64,000 nt of DNA from Lantana camara (lineage: Eukaryota; Streptophyta; Magnoliopsida; Lamiales; Verbenaceae), in contig CM074860.1 in NCBI GenBank assembly GCA_037501455.1, positions 47,502,501 through 47,566,500 of the forward strand, read 5' to 3'. Numbering within the stretch: position 1 is the stretch's first letter; each line of letters starts with the position of its first letter. The translations under genes were made by a program, and so were the position numbers. Of the stretch, positions 22,400 through 33,946 are shown piece after piece. The notes beneath the pieces were generated by a model. It saw nothing but the letters and a program-made list of their open reading frames with translations. It did no database searches and had not been told where the DNA came from.

Positions 22400-25057
22400 T
22401 GTAACGCCCCGGTTCCGGATGAACAGGTAAGCACGCCACGTGTGTGTTTTGAGTGTAGGATTTTAATTTCGTTCTTTAATTTCATAATATATTCTTACGT
22501 GACATTCATATTTTTATAAAATTCATGAAACATTGTTTATATAAATTATTTGAATTCATATCATTGAAAATATTATTTCATGACACGGAAAAATATTTAT
22601 TGCACGAAACAAGTACCGAGAGTGCTTTAATTACCGAATTGTCCCTAGTTGGATATTTCTTCAAACTTTAGGGACTTAATTGCATAGTTTTCAAGAATCT
22701 AATTGGCAATCTTTTAAAATCACATGCACTTGATTGCATAACTTGACTTCTTCGAGGATGAATTGGCAAATTGGACATTTCACTCATTTCAAAATGTGAT
22801 GAATCGTTATATCAACTCAAAGCTTCCATACTCTCATTTCATTCAAGAATTTCCCAACCTAATTGCTTCCTTCCCCTCTCGGTTCATCAAGCCAGAAAGA
22901 AAGAAGAGATTTTCTTCCATTTCATCAAGAATTTCAAGAGATTTTCCAAGCTTTGGGAGTTGATCATCTTCATCATCTACTTTCTTAATTTCTTTACTTT
23001 CAAAGGTGGGCTTTGCATGAATTGATGATTTTGATTATAGTTGACATAGCTAGGGTTTAGGAATCAGGGATCTTGTGGATTATTTGTTGAGCAAAGCCTG
23101 ATTATGTGATCTTATATGGAATTATGGAATGATTTATAGCTTGAATCTTTGAATATTGAGCTTGAATGATCAAGTATGATCATGAGTGTGAAACCTTGAA
23201 ATCTTGATAATATGGTGTGCTTTGAATGATTAAGTGTTATCCTATCACCTTTTGATCATATATGCATCATACTTCAAGAAATTATTGCATTTGGGGATAA
23301 AAAATTGGAACTTGGGTGCTTGTTTGTTGCTTCCCGAAACCTTCCCCTATTCTGCTCTGTTTCTGTAAGTTGCAGAAACAGGGAACGGTCGTTCCCAGCC
23401 TCAAGGTATAGTGGGAACGGGTGTTCCCCTCTTTTAAACTAAAAGGAGGCGGCCGAGCATGGGAACCGCCGTTCCCATTTTGGCCTTGGTGCCGGAAGGG
23501 CCGTTCCCAGCTTCAGCGCATTTTAAAATTGGAAATCGTTGGTACGATTTTGGGGCTTACGGAAACGACCGTTCCCATTTACAAAGGGAGTCCGAAACAG
23601 CCGTTCCCACCTGACTTGCAGAACAAAAGTTTCTGCATAAAATTACGAAAATAGCCCCTCGATCCGACGACTTCTTTGACCCCGAATTGCTATAATATGT
23701 GCTAATATGTAGTGAAACAACATGTTTTCATACCACATTGCATTTTCATCGTCATCTCGATACCTTTCCTCCGTTCGTCATATTTGGTCCATTTTAGGTC
23801 TTGGCTCACGTGTACACGTCGTGTTTGCACAGGTCACGGGGTTATGGACGAGGAGCAGGCTCAGTAGAGTATATCCTTGTCATATTTTGTAAGAGAAGGT
23901 GAGGTTTTGTTTAAGTAAATCGAACCCTATAACCCTTATGTGCTACTTTCGGCCCAAAACATATTATAATTATAAACGTTTTAAAAGTTATAAACCTTTT
24001 AAGCAAGAAAGCAATGATTGTCATGATTTTCAAGCAAGTTTGGCGAGTACATGATTGCATGTGGGCCCGAGGGTAATTCTTGAGCCAACAGGGAAAGCAA
24101 GGGCTAACGGGTAACTCCTGAATTATCCTCACATTGTTGGGATCACCCCCGAAGCCACTAGGAGATTAGTGGTGGAAGGAGTTCCGTGTCTAGAGGGTCA
24201 TGTCCTCTACACACAACATGTCGTGGATAGTCGAGCCTTACAAACTCGCTATCACCCGGAGGAAGAAGGAGACTGGGGATTAATCCGGCTTGTCGGGTTA
24301 TCCTCGGGTTATTGCATGATTTCAAGCATGAAATTATCTATGTGAGCACTAAACGGAATTGTATGATCATGTATTGAATTGATAAAGCAAGCACGTATTG
24401 TCACGTTTGGTGTAAAGGTTGGAGAATCGCCCCTGCTCGCCGGGGTCACATGTTCATGAATTGATCAAGTTAAACTGTTAAAGTGATTGGTTGTAATCTC
24501 GGGTAAAGATTAAGTTTGTTGAATTATATATCTTTTTCATTTCCAAAGTCTTCACCCGAGGCTACACCTTGTATGTGATATGTGTTATATATATTTATTG
24601 CCCCTCACTCAGTCTTCGGTAGACTGATACTCCACTTTTCAGGTACTTGAGCGCTTGGTCGTGCTAGGCGGGTGTCCAGTCGAGTTTTGCATTCTCACGA
24701 GTCTAGTACCGTACCTTCATGTATAACACTTTTAGTATCTGTTGTTATGATCGTTATTAGCCCTTTTGCGTACCTGAATATGTATATCATTAAGAGATGA
24801 TAATGTATTGATAGTTAAGTTGGTATCTATACGTATCTATGCGGTAAATATGGTACCTATATTTACGAATGATTTTATTGCTTCCGTTTTCATTATCATG
24901 TTACTTTGGTTTTGTTGGGGAGAGTGTCACGCCTAGCTCGTCATTTTTATTGTCACCCGTTCGCTATAGTTTTGGTTTATGTATGGACTTTCCATTTCAT
25001 ACGTGGATCGAGGCTATAGTGCGGGGGATGTGGTGCCCTGGGGGTTAGGGTGCTACA
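22400..25057 (+). mobile_element. Element A 3' LTR
   Basis: 2,658 bp, from TGTAACGCCCCGG to ...TAGGGTGCTACA. It retains CGCCTAGC (24930-24937), which is missing from the 5' copy, and GCTAGGCGGG (24663-24672). Its palindrome cluster is at 23381-23607. It is followed by the TSD TTATC and then the B LTR. Confidence 0.93.
23381..23607. repeat. Six-palindrome cluster, A 3' LTR
   Basis: This is the counterpart of 15942-16168. By eye 13 of about 232 positions differ between the two copies, most of them C/T or G/A changes within the palindromes. Confidence 0.85.
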
Positions 25058-25615
25058 TTATCAATTTGTAATTTTTGGCATGATTCATATTCATTTGATT
25101 AGTGCTATTTAATTTCCTTGATTTGAATACTTGCAATTATGATTTAAATTATAATTTCGTGAACTAATTCTTATTATGTGATTTATGTGTTCTTTGACCA
25201 TGTTATTTAAATTCATACATTACTTGTGTACTTGATAGTTAATGTTTTTTGTTCGATTATGTACCTATTTGATCTTATATGAAATCTTTGGACTCAATTG
25301 AATTTGAATTGGACCATAATTGCTCACCTACTAAACCTTGGGACTCAAATTGAATACTTAAATTGTTCAAGGACCAAAGTGAAATTTCCCCCTTTTCTTC
25401 CCCCCTATTACACGATATCACCCCTCCCCTTCTCTCATTCTTCTTTCTTCATTTTTCTCCCAACATACACAAGCTCCAAACCCTCTTCTCCTCTTCTTCC
25501 AAAAACCGAATCAATTAAGAAGCATGAAGGCAAGGCAAGCTCATCCATAATCAAGCAAGAATTCAAGCTCATCTCCTTCCTCTTCTTCTATCTTCTTTCT
25601 CCAAGGTATTATGTG

Positions 25616-25620
<5 letters not shown>

Positions 25621-25656
<36 letters not shown>
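25621..25656. repeat. AT microsatellite in B 5' LTR
   Basis: 36 bases of alternating A and T. The 3' LTR copy at 32101-32140 has 40 bases, so the repeat has changed length since insertion. Confidence 0.95.
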
Positions 25657-25660
<4 letters not shown>

Positions 25661-26008
25661 TGGGTTGTGTAATTTTGGAGAGTTTTGAATGAAACTTGGA
25701 TTAATTGGTGGAATAAGTGTTGTTGTTGCGGTCTTGAACTCTAATCATTCTTTTCCCTTCTCTTTTACAAGTTTTATGTGCATATATGTATATTTGTGTA
25801 TATGTGTATATATATGGATCATGTGGGGTTGTGTAAATGGTTGGGTGAATGGTGATTTGGTGAAGATATGTCGTTATAAGTCTGAATTGTGGTGTATTTT
25901 GATGTATATTAGTGTATAAATTGATCCGGATATGATTTGGGGTGGTTTTGGAACGTTTCCCTTCGAACCCTTGCTCCTTAGCCATGGATTTTCAGAGAAG
26001 ATGACCCA

Positions 26009-26126
26009 ACACGGCCGTGTCCAACCTCAGTTCTTTTCCAACACTGCCATGTCAAGGTTTCGAGTTGGAATTTTTATTCCGATACGGCCGTGTCAGCTTC
26101 CAGGCCAATATTGACATGGCCATGTC
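26009..26126. repeat. Palindrome cluster in B LTR
   Basis: Four units built on ACACGGCCGTGT: 26009-26020 (perfect), 26041-26052, 26082-26093 and 26113-26126 (GACATGGCCATGTC, perfect). Confidence 0.85.
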
Positions 26127-28036
26127 GACTTCGTTTGAACTCCGATTGATCTGATTTTTGAACCGTTGGAAAGATATTGAAGTCTAGAACAACCTCCAAT
26201 TGGAATAACCTCATTACCTTTTTTAATTTGTGAGATATAATCAATTATTTTTGGTGTCGCCACTTTACCGACCAATTTCATTCACCCAACTTCAATCTTA
26301 CGCCATTTTCTCCTCGCTTTGAACTAGAAAACAAGCCATATATCCTCGGAAAGGTCTTTGTGTCTAGTTTCATACCCAATAAGAAAAACTCAATTCACAC
26401 TTCGAGAATTTAGGATATTCCAGTTTTCCCTCGGTATGTGCATTTCCGAAAATTGTCCGTTTTTGCCAAACTTCACCAAAACCTTTCTTATTGCATTCCT
26501 TTCAATTCCTTGGCTCCCGTACATGACCTATATGAGTTTTATACTTGTTTATTGTTAATTATGCTCCTAATTGACACTTCTTGGTACGTGAATGCTCAAA
26601 CGTGATTGTATGGCTCCATGCTCCCTACGAATTGAACTTGAAATGGTTAATGATATGAATACGTGACTCCTTGAGAGTAACCTCATTTCTTAAGTGTTAA
26701 TTGGTTCTCATACATGTTAAGTATTACTTGATTATAAATTTATTTGGTTATTAAAGTGTTGGGGTATTTTATTTATTTACATGAGCATTGTCGTGCGTCA
26801 TACTTGGTCTCATTATTGAGTCTTGTCTCACGAGTTCACGTTGTTTCCTTTCTTGTCCAGTTCTTCTCCAGGGCGGAGATCATTGATCGAATACACACTT
26901 TCTTGTATCCTTGTCTTGTTCCGTCGCTCGTCAGGTGACGTTTAATTCTAGATACCTAGAACCTTTACGACCCTATGTGTTGTTTTTGGCCAAAAGTATA
27001 TATATATTTATAGTTTTCAAATCTTATTGATTTACAACGGATTTCATTAAATGAATGGATTGATTGATTGATTGACGGATTGATTGTTTGGCGAGTAACT
27101 ATTGTTCCCGTTAGGCCCGAGGATAGTGTATTGAGCCAACTGGGAAAGCAAGGGCTGACGGGTAACTCTTGCACTATCCTCACTATTGGGATCACCTCTG
27201 AATCCACCAGGAGGTTTGGTGGAGGAAGAAATCCCGTGCGTGGGAGTCATGGTCCCGACGTACACCATGATTAGATGGTTGGGTCTTGCAAGCCTGCCAT
27301 CACCTGGAGGAAGAAGGATTTATTGATTGAAATTGCTAATTGTGCACGGAATTGTTTGTGTGATCACCTAATTCATTAATTAAATTGAAGTATTGTACAC
27401 TGTTGTAGAAAGGTTGGAGATTTGCCCTCACTCGCCGAGCCACTGATTGATTGAATTGATTGTTAAACTATAAATTGAAGTGTTATAATCTCGGGCGGGA
27501 ATCTCTTGTTCTTTTAAACCTATATTGTTTTCTTTATAAAATCTTACCCGAGGTTATAAATTGCATGGTAATTGCGCATATACTTATTTATACCCCTCGC
27601 TCAGTCCGTGTTGGGCTGACACCTCAATTTTTCAGTCTTGCAGGTTCGTGCTAGGCGGGAATTAGAGTATAGGCTGTCTTTTATTCGGGTCTAGCATTTC
27701 ACCTTCATATTTTATTCATGTATGGATATTTGTTATATTTTGTATTATGCCTGAGTTAAAGGTGGGAACGATATTGTAGTGATATGTAAATGTTGGTATC
27801 TATTAATAAATATGTAAATATGGCACCTATAAGTATTGAATGTTACTGCTTCCGCTTTTATTGCTCCGATTTATTTATTGGTATTAATTGAGGGTACCCG
27901 CCTAGCTTTTGAGTTTTCTTTATTGTCTCCCATTCGCTATAGGCTTGATTCATGTATGAATTGCCCATTTCATATGTGGATCGAACTATAGTGCGGGGGA
28001 TGTGGTGCCTAACGTTCCGGGTGCTACATCCTAAGG

Positions 28037-28048
28037 TGGTATCAGAGC
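28037..28048 (+). other. Primer-binding site of B
   Basis: TGGTATCAGAGC lies eight bases after the LTR end, matching initiator Met-tRNA as in A, C, D, E and F. Confidence 0.92.
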
Positions 28049-31000
28049 CTGGTTGCAAAACCGAGGTTCTCGTGTCGTATCTTGTGAGTCTAAGTCGTAC
28101 GACATAGGGTTATTTGATAATTTGTGAGTCTTGCATCTTATTTGGAACTACTTGAACTTATTGGAATCCATTTGAACTTACCTGAATATCTTTGAGCCAC
28201 CTGATTATTTATACATGACATTGATTCATGTTATTACTTGATGATTAATTGACCTTCTATGGCTTGGAATTTATTTGTTTAACGAGTTTTACTTTAACTC
28301 TTATTGACTTATTGGTGGCCTTTCGCATCAAATCTATGTCCTTGGCATCAATTATGCGGCATGAGCATGTATTAACCCGCATGCATTTATTCTTGAGATG
28401 GTTGTGAGTTCAGGTTATGAAGATAATATCAAACCACGACCAATCTTTACGACAACCTCAGCTTATTACAAGATCTTTTCTATAGTTTAGAAGGGTAAAG
28501 GAATGCACCGGGGAAAAATTCATCCAATGATTCAAGAGCCGTGATCTTTATTCATCAAGTTAAGATTTAAGTCATAAGGTCCGGATAGAAGAAGTAATTG
28601 TGGGAATAATTCAAAAGCACCAGGAAGTTAGAGGGAAGTTCTCCAGCTATGGAACCTTCAACCATGAGAAAAGTGAACAAAGTCTCGGAGACGTTTAGGT
28701 TGTGAGTTCCAACACCAAGAAGTGATGTTTATAACTTGCAAAAAAAACACGTGAGATTATATTATTAAAGAAGTTGGTTAACCGGGGACAAGAGGTTCAT
28801 TCAACATAAGAGAGAGAAGAATAGAACATGGAGGTAACCAATGTAGCTCTACTGGAAATCGGGATACTATGGATTTTGGGTAAAGAAAGAAGTCGGATAA
28901 GTGGAAATTAAAGAAAAGGATAGAGATAGTGGTTTCAAGTTCATGGAAAGTCAAGATATTCATGATTCCATCTTCGGTTCGATTGATTTGATTTTGGGAT
29001 CCAAGATGAATTACTATGTGGAGAGGTTAAATTGGGAGCTATGGAGTAACAAATGGAAACGGTAAGAGAAGGTAACGAGCTTATAGAAGGAAACTATGTG
29101 CTCGTGAGTAAGCAATTGGAGGGTGAGTTCGTTCGATTATTTAAACTTATACAAATTAAATCGAGGACTTCGATTGAGGTGATAGCTAGGTGAAGACTTC
29201 GGATGACAATTAGAGATTAGTTTTTGAAAGAAGGTGAAGGGTCGAGCAACACTTAGAATTAATAATTTGGAAGGAATACTCGGGGAAAGGAATCGAGTTC
29301 AAGAAATTTCAATCTTGAGCCATGGAAATGTATAAGGGGGAAAACATAAGAAGCTTTGAAGATTCGAAGACCGTGGGTGAACAAGAAACAATTAATCAAC
29401 TCGAGACAAGCCATAATGGAAGCGATGAGGAATAAGTGTCGGGTCAAAGCTTACCACAACTACGGTGTCAGGTTCAACGCATTCATAGCACTTGCATCAT
29501 ACGTTATTTGAAATTATTTAAATTCCTCTATTTATGTGCATATCTTTAATGGATATAATTCTTACAACGTGTTGTATCTATAATTGTTTACAAGTGTTAT
29601 GTGCATCGGCATCTTAACCAAACATGCATTTTAAGTGTCTCCTGGATAGGAACTCTCCCCGCCTTATTTATCAAGCATTACTTCAACCTAGATAAACCGA
29701 GGTATGATAAAGGAAAATAATTGGGTGGCAAAGTGTGGATCAAAAAGGGGAAGAACAATTGCAAGGTCGGGAACTCAGTAGGAGTTGGAATGGAAGAAGT
29801 GGGTCGCTAATCTTACTAATCACTTCAAAAAGTAAACATGAGATAAAATGTCCGAACAAGTGGGGAGATTTGACGTCGTTTGTATCAAAGAAGCTGAGTC
29901 GAACGGGAAAATGACTTCAAAGTTATTGATGGGCTCAAACGGGTTATTTCAATCGAAGAAACAAAGATGCAAGAGTTATCAACAACGGGATTTCTTGGAA
30001 ATGGAAAATGGGAAAGAATTAGAAGATTTTAATACTTGATGAACTTCTCGATTCAGATGGAAATTAGGTGAGAGTAATTTCAGAAAAGCTAAATGCTTCA
30101 AGAACTGGAAGGGAATATTCAAGAAAGGATGGTGGACTTAGTGCTCGTTTCGATTTCTAACCGGGATGGAGGAATTTTTGGGAACAAGATCGGAAGGGAT
30201 AGGTACCTCAAGAGAATTAGAAGAAGAGAATCTGTGACTTGAGAAATGGAAAGAACAAGTGCAAGAAGTTAGACAGACAATATTTAATTTTCTTAAGGGG
30301 GAGAGCCGGCCGTGAAACAATTTAAGGCCGATGTTTAGACCCCACTTGGGAAGTTGAAACTTCCAGAAAGAAAAATGGTTCTTTTGGGAACCCTCTATCG
30401 GAATCATCTGAACGAAGCTTCCATATCTTAAATCTCCTATGCCTGAAGTTTCTGAATATAGATTCCTAAAGCTATAAGGAGGCATATCTTGAGCGGAGCT
30501 GAAAGTAAAAGAAATTTAATAAGGAATGGATTTACGCGAAGTGACCAAGGAGGTGCGACACTATTACCTTGGTGCTAGATAATAACAACTTGATGGGAAC
30601 ATTCTCTATCGCAAAGGATCACAGGAGAGTTACTTGAACTGGGTATTGGAAACGGAATTCGTTAAAGGGGAATTACAATATGAACCAGATAGATTATAAA
30701 TTTATCGGTCATCTTTTTATATATGATGAACCGGGAATAGTATGAAGGATAAAAGCTAGACTTCGAGTTACCAAATATTTAGCTCGGGCATCGGAGGAGG
30801 TCAACTATATTTGGTAAGAAGAATGAGTGGGTCGGATTACTACGAAGTACATAGTTAAAAAATTGAATCTTCGAACCGTGGTGGTAGAAAGGATATAAAA
30901 TTGGATCACGAGATGAAGATTGAGAATTTATTGGAGTATATACTTATGTTACGCATTCGAGGAATGGCATTTTGGTTAGAAGGGATTCCGATCAAAGAAT

Positions 31001-31233
31001 CAAGTATTAAATCAAGTCACTGCCATTGAAGTTTTCTAAGACCATGGTGAACGGTACACTTAAACATGCATATCACATGCAATATACTTTTTATTATCGC
31101 CACGTATGGTTCTTTGTATTTATTAATTGCTTTTGTAAGACTAGTTGGTATATTTGACTTCTTCTACTTGTTCATTACGTGAAATTCTGTGTGAATGTTT
31201 AATTAAGTGTTCTTTTGGGTTCCTTGCTTGTGT
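28049..31233 (+). other. Non-coding internal region of element B
   Basis: About 3.2 kb with stops in all frames; the longest frames are 115 codons or fewer and have no retroelement motif. The sequence is A/G-rich on the plus strand, as many LARD interiors are. It may contain packaging and reverse-transcription signals, but none can be pinpointed beyond the primer site, the hairpin array and the PPT. Confidence 0.65.
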
Positions 31234-31395
31234 GAGAGTCGGGGTACTCTCCTCGCTTGTATCAGAGTCGGGGTACTCTCCTTGCCTGTGCGAGAGTCGG
31301 GCTACTCTCCTTCCTTGTTGAGAGACGGGGTTCTCTCATTATTTGCTTAAGAGACGGGGTTCTCTCATTGTTTGTTTGAGAGACGGGCCTCTCTT
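31234..31395 (+). repeat. Six-unit hairpin array, 29-bp period
   Basis: Units start at 31234, 31263, 31292, 31320, 31349 and 31378. Units 1-3 are of type GAGAGTCGGGGTACTCTC (unit 2 starts CAGAGT) and units 4-6 of type GAGAGACGGGGTTCTCTC. Each can fold into a 6-bp stem with a 6-nt G-rich loop. The innermost pair is T-A in units 1-3 and A-T in units 4-6, a compensatory change. Spacers of about 11 nt are pyrimidine- and TTG-rich. The array ends about 55 nt before the PPT. Confidence 0.85.
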
Positions 31396-31450
31396 TTTGC
31401 TTATTTTAAAGTTCAGAACTCAAGTTTGGACCTGGGGACCAAGTCCTCTT

Positions 31451-31464
31451 AAGGGGGAGCGAAT
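31451..31464 (+). other. Polypurine tract of B
   Basis: AAGGGGGAGCGAAT precedes the 3' LTR, after the GGGGACCAAGTCCTCTT sequence typical of this element group. Confidence 0.85.
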
Positions 31465-32095
31465 TGTAACGCCTCGTTTTCAATTATACCTTACGTGATA
31501 TTATGTGAATTACATTACTAAGTGTTTACATGAAATTTTATCAATTTGTTATTTTTGGCATGATTCATATTCATTTGATTAGCGCTATTTAATTTCCTTG
31601 ATTTGAATACTTGCAATTATGATTTAAATTATAATTTCGTGAACTAATTCTTATTATGTGATTTATGTGATCTTTGACTATGTTATTTAAATTCATACAT
31701 TACTTGTGTACTTGATAATTAATGTTTTTTGTTCGATTATGTACCTATTTGATCTTATATGAAATCCTTGGACTCAATTGAATTTGAATTGGACCATAAT
31801 TGCTCACCTACTAAACCTTGGGACTCAAATTGAATACTTAAATTGTTCAAGGACCAAATTGAAATTTCCCCCTTTTCTTCCCCCCTTTTACACGATATCA
31901 CCCCTCCCCTTCTCTCATTCTTCTTTCTTCATTTTTCTCCCAACATACACAAGCTGCAATCCCGCTTCTCCTCTTCTTCCAAAAACCGAACCAAGTAAGA
32001 AGCATGAAGGCAAGGCAAGCTCATCCGTAATCAAGCAAGAATTCAAGCTCATCTCCTTCCTCATCTTCTATCTTCTTTCTCCAAGGTATTATGTG

Positions 32096-32144
<49 letters not shown>

Positions 32145-32190
32145 TGGGTTGTGTAATTTTGGAGAGTTTTGAATGAAACTTGGATTAATT
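31465..32190 (+). mobile_element. Element B 3' LTR, first 726 bp
   Basis: It is nearly identical to the start of the 5' LTR, including the (AT)n tract, until 32190, where C is inserted. The five bases before C are TAATT. The remainder of this LTR should lie beyond the right edge of the window. Confidence 0.9.
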
Positions 32191-33886
32191 TGTAGCACCC
32201 GAGCGCAAGGTACCACATCCCTCGTACCGAGACCCGACCGAATATGAAATGGACAATCCATACCCGAGATAAATCACGGTGAACGGGGACAAACACACAC
32301 GCTATGCTAGGCGGGACTAACCCTTGAACCATATAATCAGAGTAAACATTAGCGCGGAAGCAATAACTGATCATAACATATATACAATGAGCATTCAAGC
32401 TCCAAAAATAATTCATTTACATCATTCACATGTCGTCACGGTCCAAAACATGTACGCTCCAAAACAATAATCATATACAAAGATCAAATATGCGAATATG
32501 CAAGTGTAAGACCAAAATACAAGAGCTAGAGACGAATGCAAGACCTATGACTCGAATCCCCGCCTAGCTCCTGACACCTGCATAAAACAACTGAAAACCA
32601 AACGGGTTCAGTCCAAAAGGGACTGGTGGTTATAAAAATAGGGCATAAATATAATATACGACGGTATTTAAACAGTCACATGCAAGCTATAATCCCAAGT
32701 GAGGTTTTTAGAGACTTTCCCAAGTGGGTGGAATAGAGAAATCATCAAAAGGGATTATAACGATTCATTTACATTAGGTCATTATTGGCCCAGCGAGTGG
32801 GCGTGCATCATCTCCAACCAACACCTTGTGTAAATTATTAACATTCATTCATTCTTTCTTTTCATACATAACATTCTTTCGTGCACATTCAATAACATTT
32901 ACACCTTCTTCCTCTGGGTTGGTGGTGGGTTTGCAAGGCCCGACCACCCATTCATTGACCAAAAGGGGTTACATGACTCCCCTAGTGGCACTCAGCGTCC
33001 ATTCCTCGCTAACTCCTAAGGAGGTCCGGTTACGCCGTTAATTGGTTGAACTAATGTGAGGGATCACCGTCGGCCCATGCCTCCCCGGATAGCCACTCAC
33101 ACTAAGTCCCTGGGCCCCGTTCGTGCATTCATTCATTTCTCGCCAAAATGTTTGGTAGGATTTATAAAATAAGGGCTTTACGTTGCAAACATTTACTCTT
33201 TAAAACGACTCTATATACATAAATTCATTTTGGTCGAAAACTTTTCACATTAAAGGTATATATAAGGTCATATAACTAAATTGAAGAGAAACCCACCTTG
33301 AACGGCAAAAAGGAGAACACACGAGCCTCACTGACCGGCCTCGTCTCCAACAGAATCAAAATCTGTACAAGAAAGGTGAAGTGAGACTCAACATGACCAA
33401 TTAAGACGCTCGACAATGAAATGAATATGGTATGAATGTACAAGAAATGATATTGAATCATGGAGATGTTCATGTGCACTATTAATACATTTAAATCATA
33501 TAAACGAGCCTTTCATTCAACATTAGAAACGTTCAAATTCAATCAAGTCATAAATTCACATTTCCAATCAAATTAATTCAAGAATTCCACATATGATCAT
33601 AGCATGTATTAAATCATATTTACAATTAGAAAATCGACAATTAATTACATTCAATTCAATATCGGAAATTAAATAAAACATGAAATAGGTAACAATTAAA
33701 TTCTATAATTCAATTAAATCAAATAATATTTAATATATAATAAACATATATATATATAAATATTTAAATATAGATACATATGCATGAATATGTACACGTA
33801 CCTACTAAACCCATGCATGCAAATATATCTAATTATATATATATATATCTAATATGCATGCATATAACAATTCAAAGTATATATTT

Positions 33887-33946
<60 letters not shown>

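Larger units (their letters stand above)
14961..25057 (+). mobile_element. Element A: complete, decayed Tekay chromovirus
   Basis: This is a 10,097-bp element: 5' LTR 14961-17599, PBS, gag-pol pseudogene 17853-22361, PPT and 3' LTR 22400-25057, with TSD TTATC on both sides (14956-14960 and 25058-25062). It is inserted in the 5' LTR of B. A chromodomain after integrase and a single gag-pol frame place it in the Tekay/Del chromoviruses. The LTRs differ at dozens of sites and by a net 19-bp deletion in the 5' copy, so it is clearly older than E. Confidence 0.93.
25058..28028 (+). mobile_element. Element B 5' LTR, part 2
   Basis: It resumes after the duplicated TTATC and matches the 3' LTR of B from about 31538. 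It ends ...CGGGTGCTACA at 28028. It contains a (TA)n run at 25621-25656, the palindrome cluster 26009-26126, GCTAGGCGGG (27650-27659), CCGCCTAGC (27898-27906) and TGCGGGGGATGTGG (27992-28005). The frame at 25298-25672 recurs at 31778-32176 only because both are LTR copies. Confidence 0.9.
14883..32190 (+). mobile_element. Element B: non-coding LTR retrotransposon (LARD-like), visible part
   Basis: The 5' LTR is 14883-14960 plus 25063-28028 (about 3.04 kb), split by element A. The primer site is at 28037-28048, the internal region is 28029-31464, the PPT is at 31451-31464 and the 3' LTR starts at 31465. C interrupts the 3' LTR at 32190. LTR ends (TGTAACGCC... and ...GGTGCTACA) and the Met-tRNA primer site match the chromoviruses here, but the 3.4-kb interior has no recognisable gag, protease, RT or integrase. 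This is the LARD architecture: mobilised by proteins from autonomous relatives. Confidence 0.8.

Noticed and set aside
25298..25672. 124-codon frame, with a 132-codon relative at 31778-32176
   Set aside because: The two frames agree because they lie in the two LTRs of element B. They are low-complexity (IYIYIY from the AT tract) and have no domain.
31234..31395. CRISPR-like regular array
   Set aside because: The 29-bp period resembles repeat-spacer spacing, but the spacers are short, related and T-rich, the repeats fold as hairpins inside an LTR element, and the DNA is plant nuclear.
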